A DNA stretch of 64,000 bases, taken from NCBI GenBank assembly GCA_037126765.1, contig JBBCBC010000027.1, positions 12,362,406-12,426,405 on the forward strand, in the 5' to 3' direction. Positions 46,601 to 58,509 of this stretch are shown here, one piece after another. Within the stretch, counting starts at the first letter, position 1, and each line of letters opens with the position of its first letter. A program made the position numbers and the translations under genes. The notes under the pieces are model-generated. The model was not told where the DNA came from. It ran no database searches and was given only the letters and a program-made list of their open reading frames with translations. Source of the stretch: Stenogyne calaminthoides. Taxonomy: Eukaryota > Streptophyta > Magnoliopsida > Lamiales > Lamiaceae.

Positions 46601-49600
46601 TAGGAAGAATTGTGTTGATCTGCTCACATTAATATTGATCCACTAAGATTTCCTCGTATTTAAATAACCCGTGAATATGAAAAGTTAAAGGATTTTTTTA
46701 AGTGTCTAATGTACTGAGCAAAATTAATGAAGAAAATGAACTTCATTCATATTGATATTCTTCACTTGTAGTGTAGTAACCAGAAACGGAAGAGATGTTT
46801 ATGAATGAAGAACACACCCAGCTCTCCATGAAAAATGTTACGGGAAAACATTGAATTACTTAGGTAGGTATATGACATCATCCCTATGCAGAAATGAGAC
46901 AAAATGAACCCTTCAAATCCCGTTCAAATAGCTGGAATATCAGACCTACTATTATTGCCCCAAAAATGACCCTTGGTTTCATTCTATCTGCAACCCCTTA
47001 ACAATCTAAGATAAGATACGGAAAATATGGGGAGAAAGCGTTTTTGATATTGAATGAATACACTTTCAGATAACATGCAATATATGGCAGGTTCATAAAT
47101 CATAAGTTAACTCGCTGACTTAAACAATGTATTTATTAAAGATGACATCTTAAAAGTTCACTTTTACACATCATATAGAAGATCTTGTCTATTAATATGT
47201 TTTAGTATCTGTATGGACGCATAGAATTCAGAGCATGAAGAGTTCTGGAGTTTCTTTCATAACTCTTTTACACAAATATGTAAAGCATCTGTACATTTGG
47301 TCCTGGCTCGGGTATTCTCCTTAGTAGATGCAGTTTCCAACTATACAACCTAATAGATCCTGCCATCAATTAAATCCTATTTAGGAAGATTTAGGTCATA
47401 GCTAGACCTCTAACATGTTTAAGGTGGTGTATAATCGAGACAAATTCTATATCATCAACAAAAGTTTATTATTTCCAAATCGTTTATATTGTTCAAAAAG
47501 TTGAAAATTGCTGAATTATCAACTCAATCCATGTGAACTAAAGATCTAAATAAACAATCTAAAATTAAGCCTTTTTTTTAATCTGCATTCTCTTAAAGCA
47601 ACACACTACTAAGAGTTCAAAAGGTAATAGATGATAAGCTACCTCATCATAAGTCATAAAATTCTGAGTATCAAGTTCCCCATTCACTTCCGGTTTATAT
47701 GCCGCTTCCATGTCATATAGCAAGTCCCAGTTAATATCTTTAAACCATGGATGAGCCTGATAAAAAAGTTTCGTAGAGGTTTATAATGTTAATTTCACCA
47801 AGTATAAGAATTGGTCTTATGTAAAACAGTATCGTGCGACTTGCTAATAAACAAACTAATACAGTATGTTTTAATGGAACAACTAATACTAATTAAAATA
47901 CACATGAAATGCAAACCAATTGCATGGTAATTTATAAGTATGATATTGTGGTAAGAGAATCACCTTTATTTCATCGGCTCCATTAGAACCTAGCCTGTCT
48001 TTAGCACCACAAAGGAACCGACATATCAGGTCCTTCGCTTCGGGAGTTAGCCTTGCTTCAGCTGGAAACTGAAGCTGAGTTTCCCATTTTACAATCTAGT
48101 ATACATTATGCAATAGATAACCCATATTATGAACGTGCACATATGTCTAGGTGGTAACTAATGAATTAGCTCTAACAGAAATTATGAAGAAATAAAGGAG
48201 GGTAATAGCTATGCAAAGAAACCAATAGTGCACCTTTCTGCATGTTGTTAATGAATCATCAGAATAGAATGGGGGATAACCAACGAGCATCTCATACATG
48301 ATAGCACCTAGTGACCACCTGCAAGAATTAAATTCAAGAAACTTGTTTTTGTTTGAAACTTAATTTCCAACTCATTTATAATAAAGTAAGACTAAATCTT
48401 AGGTGCACCAGTTGCATGGTGCAACTGGTGCAATTTTGACTAAAAAAAATCGTGAATCACAAAAAAACGTGTCCAGTATTAGTTCATGTAAAGAAAAGTA
48501 TAAGCTCATATAATGAAATGTATTAGTTGTAAATTGCAAAGGTACTAATATTGTTCGACCTACAAACTAATATTTTTGTTTTGTATGAACTACTTTTCTT
48601 CATATGAACTAATACTTCTCATTATATATTTCAATTTTTTTCGTAGAATGAGTCAAATCTTTGGTCAAAATTGTGTCAAAATTTGCACTAGTTGTTTTTG
48701 CCTAAATCTAAAAAATTTCCACTCTCGCTCTCCCAGTCTCTTTGTTGAGGACTAATACACTAACCAGTCACACTCAGTCCCATAGCCTTTCTTGAGAAGT
48801 ACTTCGGGAGCAATATAATCAGGGGTGCCAACAGTAGAAAACGCCTGTAACGATTAAATGAGGATCACATAACAAAATTATTCAATGTTATTCACAACTT
48901 ATTCAGTAAAGTTGTGTGTTTGAATTGCAGATTTGAACTAAGAGAGATTTCAATCACCAGTGTCCTCCTATTTAATTGCCAATGTTGTCGTTGTTCTTGA
49001 GGACTTATCCACTTGTTCCCATCTCCCTTATCAGGAAAGCATCCATCAGCAACACCCTTTACTTTGTCTGCTGTTGCTGGTTCCTTTCCATCTAGGGGAC
49101 ATATATTTGAGCAATCAAGAGGCTTGCAGAGGCCAAAATCAGAGAGCTTCATATGACCCTTTTTATCCAACAAAAGGTTATCAGGTTTAATATCCCTGCA
49201 GAAAAATGAGGAAGAAATAAACATATAGGTAACAATCCACCTTCCACATCACACATAAGCAAGGTTGAAAGTATTGGTACCGGTAGAAATATCGAGACCT
49301 TAAATTTGTGGAAATATCAATAGATATATAGATATTCGTATTGGTACAAGTCAAAAAAAAAAAAAGATATTGGTATTGGTATTGGTAAATTTAAAGAATT
49401 ATTACATAAATTTAATAAATAAATTTAACAAAAGAATTTGAACAGTTTTTACAATTGTAATAAATATATATAATGTAATCTCATATGCTATTAAACGATA
49501 TTTTCCGAATTTTTATTAGACATTTTCAAGATTATTTCCGATAATAGGCTCCATTTGTACAACAAATTAACAGATTTTGATTTTATTACGAATATTATGG

Positions 49601-52600
49601 AAATATCGTTCTCCCCAATATCGATATTGGTGAACACGAAATTGAATATACGGTGAGATATCAGATATTTACTTCCTTGCACATAAATATTCAATGACGG
49701 ACCTGTGGATATAATTATGCTTATGGATAGATTCTATAGCCAGAACACTTTCTGCAATATAGAATCTAGCAACAGTTTCGGTTAAGGTGTCCTCTCTCAT
49801 CAGCAAAGTCATAATGTCACCCCCCGATAGGTACTCCATTACTAGATACAAGTACTCTGCATCTTGAAATGAGCAATAAAGTTTGACAATGTAGTGGCTA
49901 GCTACTTCAGCAAGCAGATTTCTTTCAGCTTTGACATGTTCAACCTATACAGTGAGAGACAATCACTGAAATGTGTATGTTTCTCCAAATCATTAATAAA
50001 TTTTTTAAAGAAAAAAAAAAGAAGCGTGAAGTATTCATATGGAATAATTGCTAAATATTCATAATATGCTACTTGGAATTATTTGATTCATTTCTTTTAA
50101 CTCCCTTGTAAGATGCTACAATTTTTTAAGGTTTATAAGGCAAAGCAAGTAGCTCAGGGAGGCAAAGTGAAGCAAAAGCACCTTAATACAAGTGGCTCGA
50201 TATCAGTTTTGGAGCATAAATCTAATCCTCAACATATTTCAGCACATAAAACAGCTAACTGGTGGCAAATATTGTTATACAATCCTTACTTATACAGATA
50301 AACAAGATTGTATAATGCATTATAATGTTATCTATGACTCTCCTGTTCTACCATTGACTAGCACGCTAAAGGAGGATAAAGATTTCACATCATTTAAACA
50401 GGTAACAAATTAAATAAATGCACACATGAACATCACTTCAAATTTTCTGCATAAAATTAGTATGTCCATGGCCTTCTACATTACATTATCTAAGAACTTA
50501 AGTTTATGCATATATATGGTTTTAAAATGTTACTGGGAAAAGAAGCTTGAGAATTATCTAATACTTACAGCGACCAGTTAGAGAAGATGGAATTATACTA
50601 CATAAATTTCATGTCTTTTATTGTATTATTGTTTTAATTTTCCTGAAATTTTTATGCTGTTCTAGATGAATCTTTAGCTTCAACACATGAACAAGTGCTA
50701 ACATCAATTGGAACTGACCTGTCCTCTGCTAAGCATTTCTGACTTTTTCAGCTTCTTCATTGCATATATATCGCCGGTTTTTTTCTCCTGGCACAGCCTA
50801 ACCTGTCACAAGGTTAAATTTAAGAATACAAAGAATTTAGGAAACAAATGTACTAAAACAAATAATTTCTATACAGGGCAAGAGCTTGAGTAATACCGAA
50901 ATGAGGATAAAGTCAAAAATTCAGGAGGAGTGTGAAACTATCATTACTCCAACTACTCTTGCAGTTATATATAACATATAGCCATTTCAGTGAAGTCTTA
51001 ACTATTCAGAATTGTTTCTTCCAACATTACACCATTTCAAACAAGAATTTGTATTCAAAGAATCATGATATCTGTATAAATATGGAAATGAGGAGTGGTG
51101 ATTGAAAAAGTATAAGGGAGTAGAACCTCTCCGAAGGCTCCTCTTCCTATAATGGTCAGGAGCTCAAAATCATCAACGGAAATCTTGTGCCTCTTAAGGC
51201 GCATATACTCCGTCTCTTTGAGCTCCAATTCCTTCATGATTATCTTCTGCTCTTCCTCTGATGCATCTGAAGCAGCCAATGCCTTCTCTAGCACTTCGCG
51301 CCTGCAATTTGCCCAAAATGTAATTTATGAGCAAATCATCTCCACACTGGAGATTTATTCATTTAGGCACATTTCAAACTGAGGAAAAGATGAACAACAT
51401 AGTACTAGCGCATCGGTGAATTGCTGAGTTTACAAAATTACAGCTGCATTATCATCCAATGTACCTGAAATACCATTAACATCTTCGCTCATCTCAATTG
51501 ATCCAAATCAAGTTCAGTGCAAAACAAACGCACACTCTATCATCTAATTTACCTGAAACACTATAAACAACTTCACTAATCCCATTTGATCCGAATCAAG
51601 TGCAGAGCAAGGCAATAGCGACCTTGCCCTTTCTAGCTCCACTTGAAAAATGGAGAAGGAATCCCAAATTTGATTCTCCGATTTGCAGCAGAAGAATTTT
51701 TATTTTAAGAACATCTTATAGTCGAAATTTTACCAGTAACATTTTTCCGTTTTTCCTTTTCACACCCAAATAAATATTGATGGAACAGTTCTAATATTGA
51801 TTAACGAAATAATTAGCACTGTTTTCAGAACTGACCGGTTCAACCAGTTGAAATGAGAACCGGACATAAAACCTATTCAATTATTCTTAAAGAATCGTTT
51901 TTACGGTTTTAACCGAAAAAAATAGGTTGGAACCGAAAAAACCGATCAAAATCGAGAAACCAGTTAAACCAATTTTTTGTTATTTTTTTAATTTTTTAAT
52001 TAATTTAAAACGTAATTCTTATTTTTATAATTCTTATTTTAAATTTTATTATGTTGTCTATGATTCTATTGTGTTTATTAAACAATCTAACTTATAAATA
52101 TATAATTTTAAATTTTTTAAGTGCACAATTATTTTATTTTTAATATAATATAGGGAATATTTTTAAAATATTAATAAGAATCATTTTAACGAATGGACCA
52201 TCACTTCGACCGGTTGAACCGTCAATCGGTATCCAATCTGATTACTCGTGGGTCCGTTATGAAAAGTTGAAACACTGATAATTAGCACTAATAAGGAGTG
52301 GGCTATAAAATACAAGCCCACAAAGGTTGGGTCAATTTGGCTGGGTGTATCTAATAGTCTGGGCCAATTTGGGCCGATTATTGTGGGCGACCCCAATAGC
52401 TCGACAATTTTAATATCTTATGACATTTTATCATTTTTATAAAGTTGTGATTTTAGATTTTGTAAAATTGTGTTAGTGGAAATTTTGGTTATATAATTTG
52501 AAAGATAAAATTATTATGTTGGAGTATTTGAAATATTTTTTAAAATTATGTGATTGAATTCAATACAACTTCCCGTTTGTGAGGAAAATGGTAATTTTAA

Positions 52601-55452
52601 TAATTTTTTGTAATATTTAAATTTGATGTCCAAGTCTTTGATCAAATTCTCGATGAGTTAGTATTTTTTTTCTTAATTTTTCTCTAAAAATAAAATTAAA
52701 TTTATAAATATTTTTTGTAGACCCAAATAAGTGTTTTTCTCCGCTAACCCAAATAAAACTGGACTGAATGAAAATATGGGTTGATCGGACCCATTCCAGA
52801 GATATCAAATAGCATGTTGGATTGGGTTGGATGACCCGAATACCACATACCCTCGGTATTGCTGAAATTTAGATTAAATATACTTTTTACTTATAAAAAA
52901 ATGGCAAAATTTTGATTGAGATCATATCAGTGTCGTGCGTTTGATCGGTGGGATCTCCTGTTACACAATGATGTTACATCTTCTGCTACATTCTTTAGAT
53001 TTGCGCCACGTGTTGATTTTAGAATATCTATAAATATAAAAATAACATCCTAACATAACTTTTTTTTCTAATTTAGGAAATTATATTTATTTTTAAGAAA
53101 AAAATAATTCTTCCAAATTTCATTCCAAAATTCTTATAAACATATTTATAGTTAATTAATTTAAACTAACATATATGGATTAAGAAATCATTAAGTTTGC
53201 TAATTATATGGAGTATGTATATTATAATCTTAATAAAGATATATAAATTTAAAATTTAATGAATAAATGAAAAACTTACTAGAAGAAAAAAAATTGACTA
53301 ACATATGCTATAAAAAAAATGAAATTTCAATATTTAAAAATATTATAAAATATTACAAACAAAATTGATAATTTATACGTATAAAATTTCTCTGTGTTAT
53401 TATAAAATTTGTATGTACTTATAATTAAATTTGATGTTACTAATATAACATTCATATGTAATTAATAACTGTAAAATATTAAAAAAAAACTTTATAAAAT
53501 TTGTAAAAATATAAATATTTACCTAGTAATAATATAATAATAAATTAAAATTAAAACTAATTAAAACCAAAACTTATGTTATAATAATAAAATTTATAAA
53601 GTTTATAATTTTATATCATATTATAATTTTAAAATTAAGTTATAATATATTTACCTAATTTATTATGATATTATAGTTTAATTATAAATTTTATATCATT
53701 ATCATATTATAATTTAAATTTTATTGGAGTTTAGATTTATATGATAAATTAATATAAGATTATAATATTCATATTCATTAATTAAGCTTATATTAATTAA
53801 TTAAGTTCAAATTAAGTTTAGATTTATACGTACTAATTAATTAAGCTTAAATTAATTACTTGTAAAATACGTTCTCATTTTTTCATTTCATATCATTGTC
53901 ATTAAACTTAAATTAATTAATTATAAATATATTTATAAGATTTTTTGGAATGAAACTTAAAAGGAATTAATTTTTTCAAAAATAAATATAATTTCCTAAA
54001 TAGAAAAAAGAGTTATATTAGGGTGTTATTCTTATATTTATAGATATTCTAAGATCGACACATGACACAAATTTAAAGGATGTAATAGGAGATGTAACAT
54101 CATTGTGTAACAGGAGATCCTGACCGGCATTCGGTACCTTTTCTAATGTGTGTTTGTAAACTCAAAAGCATTATGTAAAAGCATTTATTTTAAGCAGTTA
54201 GATCCGGTTTTCAAAAAAAAATTGTTTCTATCTTTTCTTTAAGTGTTTGCAAACATGTCTTTAATGGGGAAGGTTATTGCTTTTAAAGTAAAGTATATCA
54301 TTTTTCAAAAAAAAAATTACCTTTTTAATTTACTACATAGTTCTATTTTTAAAAATTGATACACTTTACTATAATAAGTGATAACAATTTTATTAAAAAA
54401 ATCATCGCAAGGTGAGGTATTGGTCTCACAAGACTTGCTCAAAAAAAAAATTGTGGTATGGAAGAGATAGATTTTCAATTACTAAAAGTTTGTACTAAAT
54501 TAATGTATTATAAAATACTATATTTCATAAAATTAAGAACTACTTTTCAATTATATTTATTAAAAGAAGTAGTGATTCTCATATTAAATGCATTTCTTAT
54601 AAAAATTACCAATTTATTTTAAGAAGTAAATACTACTCTCTTTGTTTTGTAATAAGTGGTCTTTTAGCTATTTTTAGTGAAACTAAAAAGACTATATATT
54701 GACAAATTTGTTCTTAATAAAAGTAAGTTAGAAATTAAGAGTGTTTTATAAAGTTAAAACGAGAGTAAAATTGAACACATTATAAAGAAAATCTTCACAA
54801 GACCATTACTTACAATTGTGGTAGATTTGGGTGTATTTTGCAATGTATACTGATGAATGTTAATATTGCACATAATAAATAAGTAGGAGTAGCATATTAT
54901 CGTCCTTCATTTACTTTTGACCACCTTTTATTAAATTTTGATTCGATCCTTATATTTACATTTTGAATTCCATCCCTATATACGGGAACGGGATTACGTT
55001 AATCAAGCTCAACCTATATATATATACAAATTAAACTGAGTAAAAATGTAAAATTAAACGAACAAACTCATCAACAAAATTAATTATTGCATGGCTCTAA
55101 TTATACCAACTTGTCTCTAGCTAAATGCACGCTTTTCCATTTCAATTTTCCAGGCCGCCGGAGATTCACAAAATCAAATATACAGATATATTTGCATAAA
55201 TACATAAATGTTGACATGAATAAATATAAAATTAATGTAAATGCATGTATGATAATGTACGTACCTTTGTTTGCGTCGTTGCATGTCCTTCATTTGTGCC
55301 TTATAATGATCCTCAATTAATTTCTTAGCAGCGGCGACTCGTTCAAGGGTCAATTCTGATCCAAGCCCTCCTTCTTCTTCCTCCTCCTCCTCCACCTCAT
55401 TCAATTCCTCCTTCCAATCTCCACCCTCAATCACCGCCGTCTCCTCCGCCAT
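40639..55452 (-). CDS. NDR: NDR-type AGC Ser/Thr protein kinase
   Basis: NDR/LATS-family kinase acting with MOB1 in growth and polarity control. CDS exons in transcript order: 55452-55265, 51301-51127, 50802-50719, 49944-49703, 49195-48958, 48844-48765, 48318-48234, 48095-47964, 47756-47643, 46206-46162, 42664-42595, 41163-41113 and 40736-40639. All borders are GT/AG and in phase, and they join to 533 codons plus TAA. Residues about 40-85 form the basic N-terminal MOB-binding helix (KKLIEDHYKAQMKDMQRRKQ). Other motifs are the Gly loop GRGAFGEV (115-122), YAMKK, HRDIKPDN (229-236), DFG (249-251), the NDR-specific insert before the T-loop, and AFSTVGTPDYIAPE with Ser312. The hydrophobic motif FVGYTF has Thr474. 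Everything needed for activity is present. Which paralogue this is cannot be told. Confidence 0.96.
42665..46161 (-). other. Intron 10 of the kinase gene (3.5 kb)
   Basis: A large intron between the exon encoding the end of the AGC C-terminal extension and the exon with the hydrophobic motif. Apart from the TRIM-like element at 44792-45800 I recognise nothing coding. Several short plus-strand ORFs in it have no family features. Confidence 0.85.
44792..45800 (+). mobile_element. TRIM-like mini LTR retrotransposon (Cassandra type?)
   Basis: Two diverged direct repeats of about 295 bp (44792-45084 and about 45506-45800) share 'gtcaaa..agtcc', 'ggtgctca', 'aaggataagggtgatt' and 'gggtgaccc' blocks. 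A PBS-like TGGCATTAGAGC at 45087-45098 lies two bases after the left repeat. A purine tract (ggggtcaaggggggtag) precedes the right one. The interior is about 420 bp and non-coding. The right LTR has GGATGGGTGACC (45692-45703), identical to the box C region of plant 5S rRNA, as in Cassandra elements. It lies antisense in a kinase intron. Confidence 0.6.
48392..48713. mobile_element. MITE-like inverted-repeat element in kinase intron 6
   Basis: The left end 'gcaactggtgcaattttgac' and the right end 'gtcaaaatttgcactagttg' are inverted copies, and the outer 'aaatctta'/'cctaaatct' words pair weakly. The interior repeats 'aactaata' words. It has no coding capacity. Ends are approximate. Confidence 0.45.
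49260..49690. repeat. Low-complexity 'attggtattggta' region in kinase intron 4
   Basis: Repeats of 'gatattggtattggtattgg' and 'gaaatatcgatattggt'-like words occur on both sides of an AT-rich core. It may be a decayed small element, since inverted 'ccaatatcgatattgg' words sit at about 49615. No termini were defined. Confidence 0.35.
51817..52277. mobile_element. Non-autonomous hAT-type element with 8-bp duplication
   Basis: The 461-bp element starts CACTGTTTTCAGAAC and ends GTTGAAACACTG. It is flanked by the perfect duplication ATAATTAG (51809-51816 and 52278-52285). Subterminal AACCGGTT-type words and the AT-rich core match the element at 28853-29412, so the two belong to one family. Confidence 0.88.
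52951..54120. mobile_element. Mutator-like element with long terminal inverted repeats
   Basis: The 1170-bp element has arms of about 180-190 bp in inverted orientation (52951-53140 and about 53935-54120). The left outer end is GGATCTCCTGTTACACAATG and the right outer end is its complement. The flanks TGATCGGTG and TGACCGGCA look like a decayed 9-bp duplication (7 of 9), as for Mutator-like elements. The core is very AT-rich and non-coding. A transcript of intron 1 would fold into a long hairpin. Confidence 0.8.
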
Positions 55453-55826
55453 CTGTATATATATACGATGCCCAACGTGTATATATATGTGCGGGCGGGC
55501 GGGGTTGGCGGTGGGGATTAATGTATTGCGAGAGAGAAAATGAAAATGGAAATGGAAATGGAAATGGAGAGGAGATTAGAATGATAATTGAGGAAGAGGA
55601 ATCCTTTTGGTTGAGTTTGTTATTTTTGCCATTTAATAATATAAACCACCTACCAATAAAATGATGACAAAAAAAAATAAGTGAAATAATAAATTTAACT
55701 TCTTTTTTGTGTTAATTACTCTCTTCCCTCCCATTCTATTTGAACATATAAAAAAGATTATCTCAAATTTAATTGAATACTATATTTTTTTAAAGAGTAA
55801 TTTTTTTGTGAAACTAATTCATAATG
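55453..55826 (-). promoter_or_regulatory. Kinase gene 5'UTR and proximal promoter
   Basis: Read on the minus strand, a pyrimidine-rich stretch with four or more 'ccattt' hexamers (55540-55575) and a C-rich segment (55493-55517) precede the ATG at 55452. This resembles a plant Y-patch or CT-rich 5'UTR. Only about 370 bp separate the ATG from the transposable element beginning at 55827, so the proximal promoter is short. No convincing TATA box was chosen. Confidence 0.45.
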
Positions 55827-56256
55827 ACAAAAACTTGTATGCAATATTGCATACAAGTGATATGTGCAATGGGTTTTTTTTCTCGCGGTCAGGGGAATGG
55901 ATTTTAGGGCAGATTGTTGGTGGGCCAATGGGCTTTTTCATCTTCTTCCTCGCGCGCGCAGCCGACGCGGTCATATTTCCTCTTCTTCCTCTTCTCTTCT
56001 GGCGAATTTCATGGGCTTTCTTCTTCCTCGCTTCGGTTGCCTAATTTTTCTTTTTTTCGCTCCGATTATTGGATGAAACCAGGTCATTCAATTTGGATTT
56101 CGGTGTGGATTCTACGAGAAGAAGAGAGAATATGTGTGTGATGTTTGAATTACCCCTCAACACAAAGTGTGTGATGAAATTCAGATCCTTCTGCACTTTT
56201 TTTCACGCTGTTTTGTAAATCTGTAATTTTGGACTGAATATTTTTTTCGCGTTTGT

Positions 56257-56960
56257 ACTGGTTTTTGTTCATGTAGTAACACTCTTTTTCTCATATGGTA
56301 ACACTCTTTTTGTTCATGTAGTAACACATCAAATTGTTTTTAAATCTGTAATTACTCGATTTGTGATTTTTTTTTTTGCGCTTGTCTTGATTTTGTTCAT
56401 GTGGTAACACGTAATATAATAATGTAGTAACACTTATACATAGATGTAGTAACACACAAAAATTTGAGAAAATAAAATAAAAAATCTGTAATTTTGGACA
56501 AAAAATTTTTTTGCGTTTGTACTGATTTTTGTTCATGTAGTAACGCTCTTTTTCTCATATGGTAACACTCTTTTTGTTCATGTAGTAACACATTAAATTG
56601 TTCTTTAAATCTGTAATTCTGGACTGTGATTTATTTTCGCGCTTGTACTGATTTTGTTCATGTGGTAACACGTAATATAATAATGTAGTAACACTTATAC
56701 ATAGATGTAGTAACACACAAAAATTTGAGAAAAAAAAATAAAAAAAAATTATGTTGTTAATGTAGTAACACTCTTTTTCTCATATGGTAACACTCTTTTT
56801 GTTCATGTAGTAACACATCAAATTGTTCTTTAAATCTGTAATTATGGATTGTGATTTCTTTTCGCGCTTGTACTGATTTTGTTCATGTGGTAACACGTAA
56901 TATAATAATGTAGTAACACTTATACATAGATGTAATAACACACACAAAATTTGAGAAACA
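56257..56960 (+). repeat. About 250-bp tandem repeat, three copies
   Basis: Units begin near 56257, 56513 and 56755 and share 'tcatatggtaacactctttt', 'gttcatgtagtaacacat' and 'acgtaatataataatgtagt'. The word 'gtagtaacac' or 'ggtaacac' recurs roughly every 20-40 bp. It is non-coding. Confidence 0.85.
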
Positions 56961-56978
56961 AAAAATTATGCGTACAGT

Positions 56979-57034
56979 GGGAATCGAACATGCAACCAAA
57001 TTTATTAGCAACAAACCTGAACCACTAGGCTACA
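56979..57034 (-). ncRNA. tRNA-like segment with A-box and B-box motifs
   Basis: On the minus strand TAGCCTAGTGGT (A-box type, TRGCNNAGTGG) is followed about 30 nt later by GTTCGATTCC (B-box, GGTTCGANTCC with one change). The order and spacing are those of an internal RNA polymerase III promoter. The stems do not form a full cloverleaf with an anticodon I can assign, so this is a tRNA relic or SINE head inside the transposable element and not a functional tRNA gene. Confidence 0.45.
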
Positions 57035-57511
57035 ATACATATTTGATAAAAATATCCTTCTATAAATACATATGCGTTCGCGCCAACCCTGAACCAACTG
57101 CCCGCGCCCGACCCGCCCAGACCCGACCCGCGCCCTAGACCCGCAAATTTTAAGCAATTTTTACCTTATTTATATTGTATTGCACATAACACTAGTGTGC
57201 AATATTTCACACAAGACTTTCTCACTCATAATATGACATTTATACTATTACATTTATAAACTGACGAAGTGAAATAGCTCAATTTTGAGATAAATTTATC
57301 TGTTTAATTTATATCAAATATTATTATTTTATTTTTAATAAAAACCAATTTTGACCTCTTTTAATAATAATAAATGATTTTCAAATTAAAAATTCGTACA
57401 GGATATGTGCACACGTGGTGGAATTTGAGATGGACCCACCACACGCTGAGTGGGCCTTTGATGAGGAAATGTCAGCATTTTTATTATTTTATTATTAAAT
57501 GTTATTTTGTA

Positions 57512-57998
57512 CTTCATCCATCCCAAATTTGATTTCCACGTTACTGTGTCCTAGAGTTTTAAAAAAAATGATAAAGTAATAAAATATTGGGGTAAAAAGA
57601 ATTGTTTATTAGTATTTTATGTGATAAAGTGATGGGTAGTCCGTAATTGGGGTTAAAAAGAGTTATTTATTACTCATTTCGTCCCACATTAGTTTTCACA
57701 CTTAGCTTTTTTTGTTTTCTCTATATCATTTTTCACACCCCAAAATAGACATCTTTTACACAACTCTTACCCACAAAAATATACACTTATTTACCCATAT
57801 ACCATTACTTTTTTGCATAAAGTGTCTTTTTCTTGGTTTGCGCTCCCAGATCAGTGTGAAAATTGATCTGGGACGGAGGAAGTAGTATTTTATGTGATAA
57901 AATGATAAAATAAGTATTTTCATTTAAAAAAAGTGAAAATCAAGTATGGAATGACCGAAACAGAAATATGGAAATCAAGTTTGGACGAAGGTAGGGAG
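57512..57998. mobile_element. Outer Stowaway-like MITE
   Basis: The ends CTTCATCCATCCCAAATTTG and 'caagtttggacgaaggtagg'+gag are inverted copies, with 'tgatttcc'/'ggaaatca' inside. TA dinucleotides flank it at 57510-57511 and 57999-58000. It is interrupted by another element at 57673-57882. Confidence 0.75.
57673..57882. mobile_element. Inner Stowaway-like MITE nested in the outer one
   Basis: The 210-bp element with ends CTCATTTCGTCCCACATTAG and 'gatctgggacggaggaag' is flanked by TA at 57671-57672 and 57883-57884. The outer element's sequence 'ttatta..gtattttatgtgataaa' is split exactly here. An intact version of the same words occurs at 57606-57628. Confidence 0.8.
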
Positions 57999-58509
57999 TA
58001 TATTATATTGAGAGCCCCCAGAAATCGACCGTCCTTTTTAATATTGAGTATGATTTTTTGTAAAATGTTAATACTCCATGTAATGTCATTTTATAAGTTG
58101 CATTGTCTATTTATATGAAACTTAATATATTTGATTGTTTATGAAATTAATCTAAATTAAAAAATTTAAGAAGTTTTAATATTCGTAGATTTGGTTCACA
58201 TAATTTTTTATCTTTTTCTTTTTCTTTTTTCATAAAGTATTGTGTGTCAGACTGTTAGTTAGAAATACCATTGTAATTATATCTCAATATAAATTCACAC
58301 ATAATATTTTTTTTATTTTTCTATAAAGCAAGTATTGTGTGTCAATAAGAGATAGATAGCATAGTTAAGTTCCAATAGAAATCCACAATTAAAGCCATAA
58401 AATAAAATAAAAGCCATAAAAATGGGGATAAATGAATTAATGAAAAGGAATATAATGAATAAAGTAAAAGAGCTTTAATGTGAATGAAGGAAAAAAGGGG
58501 TGAAGGTAC

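Larger units (their letters stand above)
51302..55264 (-). other. Intron 1 of the kinase gene (4.0 kb)
   Basis: It separates the exon for the N-terminal acidic and MOB-binding region from the exon for the start of the kinase domain, splitting an Arg codon in phase 2. It contains a hAT-type element (51817-52277) and a Mutator-like hairpin (52951-54120). The remaining roughly 2.3 kb is AT-rich with no recognised feature. Confidence 0.9.
55827..57224. mobile_element. Mutator-like non-autonomous element upstream of the kinase
   Basis: The left end (acaaaaacttgtatgcaata, then 'gatatgtgcaat') and the right end ('attgcacataacac', then 'aatatttcacacaagact') are inverted copies of about 45 bp. The flanks ttcataatg and ctcataata agree at 7 of 9 positions, suggesting a 9-bp duplication. 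Inside are a GC-rich stretch (55885-56000), a three-copy tandem repeat (56257-56960), a tRNA-like motif and a C-rich end. No transposase is seen. Confidence 0.6.

Noticed and set aside
54600..54760. Possible further Stowaway element ('actactctctttgttttgta')
   Set aside because: Only one end resembles the family, and no matching second end or TA duplication was found.
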